Source: Candidatus Zixiibacteriota bacterium (lineage in GTDB: Bacteria > Zixibacteria > MSB-5A5 > RBG-16-43-9). From it: DNA of 10,098 nucleotides. The first letter of the stretch is position 1; every line of letters begins with the position of its first letter. Location: positions 1-10,098 of the forward strand of contig JAOUFL010000068.1 of assembly GCA_029858245.1 (NCBI GenBank), given 5' to 3'. The notes beneath the pieces were generated by a model. That model ran no database searches. It was not told where the DNA came from and worked only from the letters and a program-made list of their open reading frames with translations. Below are positions 1-6,539 of this stretch, piece by piece. The position numbers and the translations under genes were made by a program.

Positions 1-777
1 TATTAACCCAACTATTATCAAATAACCACCGATGAGTATCAAGATCGCTGAAGAATATACTGCCTGCCTGCTGATTTGAATTGATTCAATCCTTTCTCTG
101 AAATATCTGCATAAGCTTATCGCCCAAAAGCTACCCAGTATACCCCAGCTCAAAAAGACCAGGCTGGTAATCGGAGCATCCTCTCCCATAAATCCAGCAG
201 TAACCAGGTAAATTAGTAAGCCCAGAAGAGCTAAACTGGATATCAGCGGAAGCATTAACCTTTTCCTCTCCGTTACTATAGTAGAGCGAAAGGTGCTTTC
301 CAGGTTTAAGATAGATAAAATCGCCCCACTTAAGAGGAAAGCTAAGAAAAGTTTACCTCGCTGGCTAAAATAAAAAACCATCTCTCCAAATATGTCTTTC
401 TTTATTACCATAATGCCCCCTTTTAAATGCCAGAATAAAAAGAAAAAACTCAGGATCAAGAAAGGAGCAAAATTTAACACCACTTTTTTCAGCTCGGCTT
501 TTGAATCCTCACGACCCAAAGAGGTAGTGTAAAGTATCCACAGGGGGGGGATGAAAACAATACCAAAAGCTAAAATGAAAAAACCGGGACCAGATCCTGC
601 CGGAGTTTTTTTCAGAAAGAGCCAGAGATAACCCAAAAGCACGGAGAGATTGGCGAGGTTGAGAAAAAGAAAGCTCTTTTTATTCACCCCTCTGGTTGAT
701 TTTAGAAATACCCACAGCTCGCATCCTGTCAAAACCAGAAGGGAAGCACCAATAAGTATTTGAAAAACAATTAACAT
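1..777 (-). CDS. prsK: PrsK-like PEP-CTERM/EPS system sensor histidine kinase, N-terminal membrane region (runs off left edge)
   Basis: The minus frame from ATG at 777 is open to base 1 (259 codons), so the gene is cut by the window edge. The visible part is almost all membrane: about eight hydrophobic segments near residues 3-25, 36-54, 66-85, 101-117, 142-156, 175-194, 203-222 and 241-259. Two landmarks resemble the N-terminal region of PrsK: NLESTFR (158-164), like the LEN-x-FR motif of that family, and ISRQAVY (235-241) just before another membrane helix, like its SRQVVF motif. In that family a GAF-like region and the HisKA/HATPase kinase core follow; here they lie outside the window. PrsK senses an unknown envelope signal and phosphorylates PrsR, an NtrC-type sigma-54 activator. 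The start has a strong Shine-Dalgarno sequence (AGAAGGAGA, 3-4 nt before ATG). The exosortase and sugar transferase nearby support the call. A different 7TM-type kinase remains possible because no catalytic residues are visible. Confidence 0.72.
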   Translation of the reverse strand, partial: MLIVFQILIGASLLVLTGCELWVFLKSTRGVNKKSFLFLNLANLSVLLGYLWLFLKKTPAGSGPGFFILAFGIVFIPPLWILYTTSLGREDSKAELKKVVLNFAPFLILSFFFLFWHLKGGIMVIKKDIFGEMVFYFSQRGKLFLAFLLSGAILSILNLESTFRSTIVTERKRLMLPLISSLALLGLLIYLVTAGFMGEDAPITSLVFLSWGILGSFWAISLCRYFRERIESIQISRQAVYSSAILILIGGYLIIVGLI

Positions 778-793
778 TATCTCCTTCTGGGAA

Positions 794-821
794 AATATAG
801 CCCTAAAGTTTCTTTCGTCAA
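794..821 (-). promoter_or_regulatory. Possible sigma-70 promoter of the prsK-like gene
   Basis: Reading the minus strand, TTGACG (821-816), a 16-base spacer and TATATT (799-794) resemble the -35 and -10 boxes, each with one mismatch. The element lies in the 73-bp gap between the membrane-protein stop and the kinase start. The predicted transcript would begin only about 10 bases before the ATG, with the ribosome binding site at its very 5' end. That is tight and lowers confidence; read-through from the upstream operon could serve instead. Confidence 0.35.
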
Positions 822-850
822 AGAATTATTTTTCTATAGAATTAAGGACT

Positions 851-1696
851 TTAATCCAAACCCTGATCATAAAGATAGAAACGGGTAATAACTGAAATGA
901 GTATGTAATTAGCTACCATCGTTATTCCTATTTGCAGAACCAGAATTAACGAGACGATCTCCGGGTTGAACTTGGAAAGTAATAAAGGCGCTCTGCGATA
1001 CAAAAAGCTAAATGGAAAAGTCAGGAGATTGGGCAGGAATACAAAAAAGTAAGTGCTGAAGAAATTCCTCCTGAAGATCATAATGCTCAAAACCAAGGAA
1101 GAAATGATGTTTTTGCCGCTCAGGATTATGGCTGGAATGGAATACGCGAAAAATCCGTAAAACACTGCCCCGGTGCCCAGGCTAAAAATCTCAAAAGCTA
1201 TCTCTTTTTTCAGGTTTCCTTCCAAGAATCCTTTTCCTATGACCCTGGACACAAAAAAGAACCAGCCCAAAAGAACAATAGTCTCCAATACCCATATGCC
1301 TAACAATAAAATATACTTGGAGAAAGTTAGTTTTAATCCGTTGATGATTTCAATTTTCCTGTCAGCTAAAAAATAACAGAAAAAAAGATAGATTGCCCAA
1401 CCTACTGTGATAATACCAAAAATCCCTCCCAGAAACAGGCTCGCTCTCGAGAATATCTTGGGCAGAAAAATAAAATAAGCTGGATAATGTAGAATATAAT
1501 CACCCATAAACTTTTTCACCAGCGGGACTAAGGCAAACGAGAAAAGGGGAGAATAGAAATTAACCAGAACCAGAAGCAAAAGCAACTGGACAATTCCATA
1601 TACGAGAAAGGGTAGATATAGTACCGGTTTCTTGAAAGATTTTAATCCCGCTAGGTAAACAGAAAAGAAAAAATTGATTTTCTGAAGAATAGTCAT
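851..1696 (-). CDS. Polytopic membrane protein of unknown function
   Basis: This is a 281-residue, strongly hydrophobic protein that I do not recognise. Membrane segments are visible near residues 24-46, 86-108, 128-150, 168-193, 212-232 and 246-272, so about six helices. There is no signal peptide and no catalytic motif. The layout, a short N-terminal amphipathic stretch ending in FKKP and then long helices with polar loops, recalls generic DUF4013/DUF975-like membrane proteins; that resemblance is topological only. The ATG starts 14 bases after the stop of the lipoprotein gene and has only a weak GGGAAG ribosome site directly against it, which suggests translation depends on coupling to the upstream gene. 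It is the last member of the PEGA-FnIII-membrane trio and probably works in the envelope with them. The protein is real with good confidence; its function is unknown. Confidence 0.8.
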   Translation of the reverse strand: MTILQKINFFFSVYLAGLKSFKKPVLYLPFLVYGIVQLLLLLVLVNFYSPLFSFALVPLVKKFMGDYILHYPAYFIFLPKIFSRASLFLGGIFGIITVGWAIYLFFCYFLADRKIEIINGLKLTFSKYILLLGIWVLETIVLLGWFFFVSRVIGKGFLEGNLKKEIAFEIFSLGTGAVFYGFFAYSIPAIILSGKNIISSLVLSIMIFRRNFFSTYFFVFLPNLLTFPFSFLYRRAPLLLSKFNPEIVSLILVLQIGITMVANYILISVITRFYLYDQGLD

Positions 1697-1710
1697 CTTC
1701 CCGTGATATG

Positions 1711-3234
1711 TTAAGGAATCCAGCAGACAGCAGGGGACGGGTCCGAAACCAGTCCCTCCCTGTCATGAACCAGTATATAATAGCAATATTCGATTCCCGG
1801 TTTAAGCTGTGAATCGTTGTAATTCGTTGTTGATTGCTGACTGATGATAGCTATGCTGTTGGTGTCAGTCTCAATTCTGAAAACTTGATAGAAGTCGAAA
1901 TCATCATCGCGGTTTTGAGACCAGGAAATTCTCAAAGTAGTGCTGTCAACCTGAGATAAGGAGACATTCACCGGTTCTGGAGATTTGTTTTCCAAGGTTG
2001 TGCCCTTTTCCACATTACTTCCGTTGTATAGTCCGGACTTGTCATAGGTATATACACTGTAGAAATAGTCAATCCCGGATTTAAGTCCGGTATCGGAATA
2101 ATTGGTAATGCTTCGAGTGGTAATGACACTTACCAGAAGCGATTCATTATCGACTAAATCTGTGCTCGCCCTGTAGATGCGGTAAGAGTAAAAATCATTA
2201 TCCTGACTCTGCGTCCAATAAAGGGTTAAACTCGACTGGGATAAAGAAGAGATAGGGAAAAGGAATACCGGGATTGGAGGAATTTGAATGGTAACTTTTC
2301 CCGGAGCAGTAAAAGAAGGTGCTTGATTACCTGCTTCATCCTTGAAATGACCTACCACTATTGCCTGCTCCATCTCGTTATTCAGAGGTACAAGATAATC
2401 CAGCTCGTATATCCCGTCTTCAGAAGTCTGATCACCATTACCTCCGTCATCATAAAGCCTGATATTTGTCAGGATTCCTAAATCTACGGTTGCTTGACTA
2501 AATAGCTCTCTACCCTCCAATCTAAAATGAATGACATCCCCGGGGCTTTTAATCTCTCCCTCGGTATCCTCGGTCAGACTGAATATCTGCGCCTGGGTAT
2601 CCAGAATGATTTTGTCCTGATAGAAGTCTGAGGTTTCGTTTCCATCCTGGTCTTTATATCTGACGTAGACTTTTTTCTCGCCATCTCCTGCCTCCAGAAC
2701 CCAGTTTCGGGTAACCAAGAAATTCTCCCAGGTGGAATTTGAAAAAAGTGAGTCATTTCCTATCATCATATATATGGTAGAAACTGGTGCTATGAGTCTT
2801 AAGGTCACATTAAGGGAGTTGGTCAGATTACGGTTTTCATTGATAATTATTCCATATAGATTAGATCTGGCAGAGACTATGCTAGATTTATAGCCTTCAA
2901 AACCGTTCCTATCCATTGCCGAGATTTGATAAAAATACTCACGTCCATTCTTAACTGATCTATCGGTGTATTGGGTGTTAACTGTGGAATCGTAAAGTGA
3001 TGGGGTTACCCCGCTTGTGTCTGCGCGATAGATTTTATACTTTTCAATCTCCGTGGTATCGCTTATGTCCCAGCTCAGAACAATTCTCTGATCTCCCACC
3101 TTTACCTCAATATTTCTGGGAGTGGGAGGAACACTGAAATCTTTATCCGGGCTGGTAGGACTTTTGATCTTCCTTTCACACCCGCTTAAAAGTAAAATGG
3201 GAAGAAAAATAAGAATCAAAACTTTTCCCCTCAT
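1711..3234 (-). CDS. Surface lipoprotein with three fibronectin type III domains
   Basis: The 507-residue product begins with a lipoprotein signal: a charged start, a hydrophobic stretch, and lipobox LSGC with the acylated cysteine at 19. Fibronectin-III-like modules follow at about 36-123, 319-413 and 418-507. Each shows the core Trp (LSWD, LYWTQ, ISWSQ), the KYKIYR/YSYRIYR/FYQVFR strand and the Y-F/C-Y-x-I/V strand. Between them, 124-212 is an Ig-like region with the GDGEKKVYVRYKDQDGN signature, and about 213-317 resembles the DDGGNGDQTSEDGIY-type beta-sandwich of extracellular proteins. No enzyme motif is visible, so an adhesion or scaffold role at the cell surface is the likely inference. 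An AAAGGAG ribosome site overlaps the stop of the PEGA gene 12 bases upstream, indicating translational coupling. There is no PEP-CTERM or other sorting tail; the protein ends PSPAVCWIP. Confidence 0.85.
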   Translation of the reverse strand: MRGKVLILIFLPILLLSGCERKIKSPTSPDKDFSVPPTPRNIEVKVGDQRIVLSWDISDTTEIEKYKIYRADTSGVTPSLYDSTVNTQYTDRSVKNGREYFYQISAMDRNGFEGYKSSIVSARSNLYGIIINENRNLTNSLNVTLRLIAPVSTIYMMIGNDSLFSNSTWENFLVTRNWVLEAGDGEKKVYVRYKDQDGNETSDFYQDKIILDTQAQIFSLTEDTEGEIKSPGDVIHFRLEGRELFSQATVDLGILTNIRLYDDGGNGDQTSEDGIYELDYLVPLNNEMEQAIVVGHFKDEAGNQAPSFTAPGKVTIQIPPIPVFLFPISSLSQSSLTLYWTQSQDNDFYSYRIYRASTDLVDNESLLVSVITTRSITNYSDTGLKSGIDYFYSVYTYDKSGLYNGSNVEKGTTLENKSPEPVNVSLSQVDSTTLRISWSQNRDDDFDFYQVFRIETDTNSIAIISQQSTTNYNDSQLKPGIEYCYYILVHDREGLVSDPSPAVCWIP

Positions 3235-3246
3235 TTTTTTCTCCTT

Positions 3247-3987
3247 TTAGAAGTTTTTGGTTAAACTTAATTTTAACCCTACTTCTCCTGGCTCCAGAGA
3301 AATCGAGCTGCCCACACTTAAGCCATCTTCGAAGGAAGGAAAAAACACTAATGCATCCATTAAGTTAAATCCCCAAACTGCAATCGCCAGCCCGATTGTA
3401 GCTCTTCTGATATTCTCAGCATCATAGGCTTCCCTCTGTTTTTCATCCAGTAACTGTTTCAGCCTGTTAACCTCCTCTATACTTCTTGCTGCATTGTAAT
3501 CATTTTTAACTTTAACATATGCATCGTTTTTATCGGAGAAATCCGCATCCGCTATAGCATAAGCCATAGCTGCTCCCAGGGCGGATAAGCTAAAGAGGAA
3601 AGCCTTTTTCTTCTCCCCATAATAAAACTGCCCCCAGCCTGGGATCAAAACCGACCTCAAAGCACCTTTAAACCTGGTCTTGGGAACAAGGGTAATCGAA
3701 ATACGATTGGCAGTTGTCCCGTCTAACCACATATTGGTTTTCCAGTTCTCGTAACCATCCTTAAGAGCTTTAATCCTGTACCTTCCTATTAAATTATGTG
3801 GAAGAGTCGCTGGAGTAGTGGCAACCAGATTATACTCTCCCTCTAAAAAAACTGTTGCTCCTGAAGGAATCGAGGTTATAACCAGCCCCGCCTCAGATTT
3901 TTTCTCTTCTTCCTGTGAAAAGGCGGGCTGAAAAAGAAAAAGGACGAGACTTATAAACCAGATTATTCTGCTGATTTTAGTAATCAT
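3247..3987 (-). CDS. PEGA-domain protein with DUF5683-type membrane region
   Basis: This is a 246-residue envelope protein. Residues 1-24 form a signal peptide (hydrophobic 8-20, cleavage probably after AFS). A PEGA domain spans about 34-102, with the typical VITSIPSGATVFLEGEY entry and the GRYRIKALKDGYENW strand pair. Residues 107-216 match the DUF5683 pattern: RSVLIPGWGQFYYGEKKKA, a membrane helix near 127-145, a Lys/Glu-rich probable coiled coil at about 150-192, and a second helix near 197-215. PEGA domains are found in S-layer and surface proteins; DUF5683 has no defined biochemical role. AAGGAGA lies 6 bases before the ATG. It is the first gene of the group that continues with the FnIII lipoprotein and the membrane protein, and it lies just beyond the terminator of the sugar transferase gene. 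Confidence 0.85.
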   Translation of the reverse strand: MITKISRIIWFISLVLFLFQPAFSQEEEKKSEAGLVITSIPSGATVFLEGEYNLVATTPATLPHNLIGRYRIKALKDGYENWKTNMWLDGTTANRISITLVPKTRFKGALRSVLIPGWGQFYYGEKKKAFLFSLSALGAAMAYAIADADFSDKNDAYVKVKNDYNAARSIEEVNRLKQLLDEKQREAYDAENIRRATIGLAIAVWGFNLMDALVFFPSFEDGLSVGSSISLEPGEVGLKLSLTKNF

Positions 3988-4020
3988 AGGTTCTCCTTAG
4001 AAAACTATCAAGATAGCCTA

Positions 4021-4049
4021 AGAATACATTTATACTATGAATAAAGCAA
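4021..4049 (-). promoter_or_regulatory. Possible promoter of the PEGA-FnIII-membrane protein operon
   Basis: On the minus strand TTGCTT (4049-4044), a 17-base spacer and TATTCT (4026-4021) give a modest sigma-70-like match. The start point would fall near 4014, about 27 bases before the PEGA ATG. A short inverted repeat, CTATC-TT-GATAG (4016-4005), sits on the predicted start and could be an operator, although 5-bp arms are weak evidence. The position directly after a terminator makes some promoter here necessary. Confidence 0.35.
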
Positions 4050-4069
4050 GTTTTTTTTATATACAGAAA

Positions 4070-4094
4070 TAAAAAATCCTGCCGCAGGCAGGAT
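4070..4094 (-). terminator. Rho-independent terminator after the sugar transferase gene
   Basis: On the minus strand, 23 bases after the sugar transferase stop, a perfect 8-bp stem ATCCTGCC/GGCAGGAT (4094-4087 with 4083-4076) closes a three-base loop and is followed by a run of T residues (4076-4071). This is the classic stem plus U-tract form. It separates the sugar transferase transcript from the PEGA operon. The GC-rich palindrome may also belong to a dispersed repeat family. Confidence 0.82.
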
Positions 4095-4116
4095 GGACCT
4101 TCAGTCAAAGAAAAGT

Positions 4117-5085
4117 CTAATATGCACCTTTTCCGAGGGCTACCACTAAAATAGTTTTCAGCATAATCACGAAATCCTTCAGTATGGACCATTCCCGTAT
4201 GTAATTCAGATCATGATATACTTTTAACTTAACGTCATCGATCGAAGAGTCATAGCCGTTTTCAACCTGTGCCAGTCCGGTTATGCCTGGTTTCACTTTT
4301 AAGCGGTAGTGGTACCCATCGACTCTGTTGGTAAAATCCTTAACGAAATGATACCTTTCAGGCCTTGGTCCCACTAAACTCATCTCTCCTTTTAACACGT
4401 TAAGAAGTTGCGGTAGCTCATCCATCCTGGTTTTCCTTAATACTTTTCCTACTTGTGTGATCCTGGGATCACCCTGCTTAGCCCATATTGGACCGCACCC
4501 TTTTTCGGCATCCACCACCATAGTTCTGAATTTATAGAGATAGAAAGGTTTTCCGAAACCGTCCTTTCCCCTTCGCTCGGTTTTTCTTTCCTCACTGGAA
4601 ACCCGTATTCCGAGAACCCTTCGGTTCTTTTTTCTCCTGTTCATACCCACTCTTTCCTGTTTGAAAAAGACAGGTCCGTATGAATCCAGTTTAATCAGCA
4701 TCCCTATTATAAAGAATAAAGGAAGAAACAGAATTATCCCTGCTACCGAACCTCCAATATCTATAATCCTTTTAAGTAATTTTTCGGTTTTATCCAGATA
4801 ATAGGCTCCTAATCCTTTTTGCGTTTTCTCTTTGGGGAACACAAGATATGTAACTGCATACATGAATAGACAGAAGGTGGAAAGAAAATAATCCTTAAAG
4901 TAGAATGCTATCGTATCCCTGAAATTGTTTATTTCTTTTTTGTGCAAAACTTCTAATTTAGGGGAAATCAGGTTTATCTCAGTATAAGAGAGTGTTGGAT
5001 TAATGCTAATTGAGGAATCAAACAAATGCGTTCGTAACCCCTTGATGTATTTGTTTTGAGAAATTGTAGAAATAGAATTAGACAA
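4117..5085 (-). CDS. Polyprenyl-phosphate glycosyl-1-phosphate transferase (exopolysaccharide initiating sugar transferase)
   Basis: The enzyme transfers a sugar-1-phosphate to undecaprenyl phosphate at the inner membrane, the first step of exopolysaccharide repeat assembly. The C-terminal catalytic domain (about 104-322) has the bacterial sugar transferase motifs in order: KRIIDIGGS before the membrane-embedded helix (104-112), FFKQERVG (140-147), KFRTM (185-189), the Asp-Glu dyad in DELPQ (D222, E223), MSLVGPRPE (235-243) and KPGITGLAQV (265-274). Two oddities stand out. The N-terminal part is only about 100 residues with one clear helix (62-82), shorter than in WbaP/WcaJ-type enzymes. In addition, an Arg/Lys-rich insert of about 25 residues (148-177) separates ERVG from GKPF. 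The start is TTG, chosen because GGAGGT lies 6 bases upstream and no in-frame ATG precedes the first helix. It resembles the XrtA/PEP-CTERM-associated sugar transferases, consistent with the exosortase upstream. The sugar substrate is unknown. Confidence 0.88.
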   Translation of the reverse strand: MSNSISTISQNKYIKGLRTHLFDSSISINPTLSYTEINLISPKLEVLHKKEINNFRDTIAFYFKDYFLSTFCLFMYAVTYLVFPKEKTQKGLGAYYLDKTEKLLKRIIDIGGSVAGIILFLPLFFIIGMLIKLDSYGPVFFKQERVGMNRRKKNRRVLGIRVSSEERKTERRGKDGFGKPFYLYKFRTMVVDAEKGCGPIWAKQGDPRITQVGKVLRKTRMDELPQLLNVLKGEMSLVGPRPERYHFVKDFTNRVDGYHYRLKVKPGITGLAQVENGYDSSIDDVKLKVYHDLNYIREWSILKDFVIMLKTILVVALGKGAY

Positions 5086-5091
5086 CTTGAG

Positions 5092-5097
5092 ACCTCC
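5092..5097 (-). promoter_or_regulatory. Ribosome binding site that fixes the TTG start of the sugar transferase
   Basis: GGAGGT on the minus strand is a near-perfect Shine-Dalgarno sequence. It ends six bases before TTG at 5085-5083, and the reading frame from that TTG is open into the conserved domain. No in-frame ATG occurs until residue 75, inside the first membrane helix. Confidence 0.7.
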
Positions 5098-5140
5098 ACG
5101 CCAGATTTTAAAAACAACAAAATACTTTAATTATAATTTT

Positions 5141-5157
5141 AGCAAATCAACTGCCAA
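5141..5157 (-). promoter_or_regulatory. Sigma-54 (-24/-12) type promoter upstream of the sugar transferase gene
   Basis: The minus strand reads TTGGCAGTTGATTTGCT. It has the invariant GG (5155-5154), exactly ten bases, then GC (5143-5142), and by my count matches 15 of 17 positions of the YTGGCACGNNNNTTGCW consensus. Transcription would start near 5130, about 45 bases before the TTG start. PrsR, the partner of PrsK, is an NtrC-family sigma-54 activator, so such a promoter in an exosortase locus with a prsK-like gene is coherent. An overlapping sigma-70 reading (TTGGCA, 16 bases, TATAAT at 5135-5130) is also possible. Confidence 0.6.
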
Positions 5158-5246
5158 TAACTGAATTTTTAGATTTAAAAACTGCTAATTTGGGATATTT
5201 TTGGTGTTCTTTTAACTTCTGATTTTTCATTAACTTGCCTTTTGAT

Positions 5247-5256
5247 TTCCCGGGAA
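5247..5256. repeat. Perfect 10-bp palindrome TTCCCGGGAA
   Basis: A GC-centred palindrome sits in otherwise very AT-rich DNA, about 90 bp upstream of the -24/-12 element. That is within the usual range for an activator site serving a sigma-54 promoter. The function is inferred from position only. Confidence 0.3.
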
Positions 5257-5300
5257 TTTCAATCTTATTATATAAATACGCTAATAATAATCCTGCATTT

Positions 5301-5340
5301 GTTCATAATTTGAACTTTTTTATGCAATACCTTGCATAAA
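5301..5340. repeat. Pair of inverted repeats, candidate upstream activator sites
   Basis: Two dyads lie side by side. GTTCA-N5-TGAAC spans 5301-5315. TTTATGCAA-TACC-TTGCATAAA spans 5319-5340 and is a perfect 9-bp inverted repeat. On the minus strand the second is followed by A residues rather than T residues, so it is not a terminator for the exosortase. The pair lies about 145-185 bp upstream of the sigma-54-type promoter, a normal enhancer distance. This could also be a 3' RNA hairpin of the exosortase message. Confidence 0.45.
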
Positions 5341-5415
5341 TTAGGTAAAAGCTTACATTAAGAGATTTTTGGATAAATTAGAAAAATATTTCAAAAAAAC
5401 AGGGTAAATGGGGAG

Positions 5416-6267
5416 TTATTTTCTCTTTAAGCTTAACAGTTTTATAATCTGGCTGAAGATGAAAAGAGAGAAAACAGCAATTAAAAAGACGATCAACCCT
5501 GAGACTTTATGTAAAAAGTCTTCAGCTAATTTCGGGCTTACTACATAAGCCCCTAAAGCGGTTACAAAAATACGGAATATATTTGCCCCTATGGCTATGG
5601 GAAATACCGACAAGAACAGGATAATCCTTTTCAGGTTCGATTTGAATGTGATATAGGCGAAAAAAGCGCCTAGTGCCAGAAGCGAAACCAGAGACCTTAA
5701 TCCGGAGCAAGCCTCTACCACCTCTAAGGAATAATTAGGAAGGTGAATGATATTCCCCTGCCTGATAGAAGGTAATCCAATAAAATGCAAAAGCATATAG
5801 GTTAGTTTGCTTGAAAAAAGCTGCATGGGAAAGGAGATTGCATAGTAAATCACATAAGGAATCGGAATCATAAAGCCAAGGAAAGCAATTGGAAACAAAA
5901 GCTCCTTGGCCCATTCTTTGCCGTTGAGAAAAAATACAAGCCCGAAAAGAACGACAATCATAGAAAACCTGGCAGAAAAATATTCAGCCCCGGCAGTACC
6001 AATGATATAAATCCCCAGCCCTAAAAGCATAATAATCAAACCAGGGTAAGACCTTTTAGACTCCAGGGTTTTTAACCTGTCTTTTTTCTTCCAGACAAGA
6101 TAAGCGCTGATCAGGGGAACCAGAAACCCGTGAGAGTAATTGGGGTCCTCCCACCAGTGCTCCACCAGACCGGTAATCACCTGAAAATAGAGCAGGATAA
6201 AAAGAAAAGCCAGAAGGTAGCTCGACCAGTGGAATTTTAAGGAAAATTTTGAAGTCTGTTCTGTCAT
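5416..6267 (-). CDS. Exosortase (transmembrane cysteine protease-transpeptidase)
   Basis: Exosortases are multi-pass inner-membrane enzymes that cleave C-terminal sorting signals such as PEP-CTERM and hand proteins on to the cell surface. This 283-residue protein has the family layout: about eight hydrophobic helices, the early WWEDPNYSHGFLVP segment (38-51), and the three active-site residues in order. These are Cys187 in EACSGLRS, Arg232 in ANIFRI and His253 in FLHKVSG. The length fits a stand-alone exosortase core; there is no C-terminal EpsI (DUF3485) extension and no EpsI gene follows. The ATG at 6267 is preceded directly by an in-frame TAA, so the start cannot be further upstream, yet no clear Shine-Dalgarno sequence is present. 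With the sugar transferase downstream and a prsK-like gene in the cluster, an XrtA-like role is likely; the exact subtype cannot be fixed by eye. Confidence 0.92.
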   Translation of the reverse strand: MTEQTSKFSLKFHWSSYLLAFLFILLYFQVITGLVEHWWEDPNYSHGFLVPLISAYLVWKKKDRLKTLESKRSYPGLIIMLLGLGIYIIGTAGAEYFSARFSMIVVLFGLVFFLNGKEWAKELLFPIAFLGFMIPIPYVIYYAISFPMQLFSSKLTYMLLHFIGLPSIRQGNIIHLPNYSLEVVEACSGLRSLVSLLALGAFFAYITFKSNLKRIILFLSVFPIAIGANIFRIFVTALGAYVVSPKLAEDFLHKVSGLIVFLIAVFSLFIFSQIIKLLSLKRK

Positions 6268-6434
6268 TTATTATCTGTTTAACAACCTATAAAGATTATC
6301 GGAAATATATAAAAGACGGATAGTGAAAGAAAGGGAAAACATCTTATGCTCCAGATAACTTATTTTGAATTCTACCGAATTGAATAAATAAATTTATCTT
6401 TCCCAAAATATTAGACTAAAAAATTCATTTTTTC

Positions 6435-6462
6435 TTGACAAATATTATAATATATCTTTAAT
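6435..6462 (+). promoter_or_regulatory. Possible sigma-70 promoter of the RHS-repeat gene
   Basis: TTGACA (6435-6440), a perfect -35 box, is followed after 16 bases by TTTAAT (6457-6462). A perfect TATAAT also occurs at 6446-6451 and could pair with a weaker -35 near 6424. Either would give a leader of roughly 70-80 bases before the RHS ATG. The 272-bp divergent gap also has to hold the exosortase promoter on the other strand, which I could not identify. Confidence 0.5.
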
Positions 6463-6539
6463 TTGCGACTAAATTACATGTAGGGAGATATTTTTGGGGA
6501 CTCTAACAATCAACTCATAATTTATAACAGGGAGGTAAG

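Larger units (their letters stand above)
5086..5415. other. AT-rich intergenic region between exosortase and sugar transferase genes
   Basis: These 330 bases hold no convincing gene. They contain the Shine-Dalgarno site, the sigma-54-type promoter, the 10-bp palindrome and the two inverted repeats listed separately. I see no U-tract terminator after the exosortase stop, so some read-through into the sugar transferase gene is possible. Confidence 0.7.

Noticed and set aside
1173..1376. Plus-strand open frame opposite the membrane-protein gene
   Set aside because: It is wholly antisense to a convincing hydrophobic coding sequence, with no ribosome site or family resemblance.
3977..4192. Minus-strand open frame across the sugar transferase end, terminator and PEGA start
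   Set aside because: It would read through a strong terminator stem and overlaps two real genes in other frames; the composition is not protein-like.
4453..4683. Plus-strand open frame inside the sugar transferase gene
   Set aside because: It is antisense to the catalytic motifs of the transferase and shows no recognisable domain.
5147..5230. A 27-codon minus-strand reading frame starting ATG at 5230 in the intergenic gap
   Set aside because: It has no good ribosome site, a Lys/Asn-rich composition expected of AT-rich noncoding DNA, and its end overlaps the sigma-54-type promoter.
5319..5340. Inverted repeat after the exosortase as its terminator
   Set aside because: On the coding strand the stem is followed by A residues, not a U-tract, and the stem is AT-rich; a regulatory dyad is the better reading.
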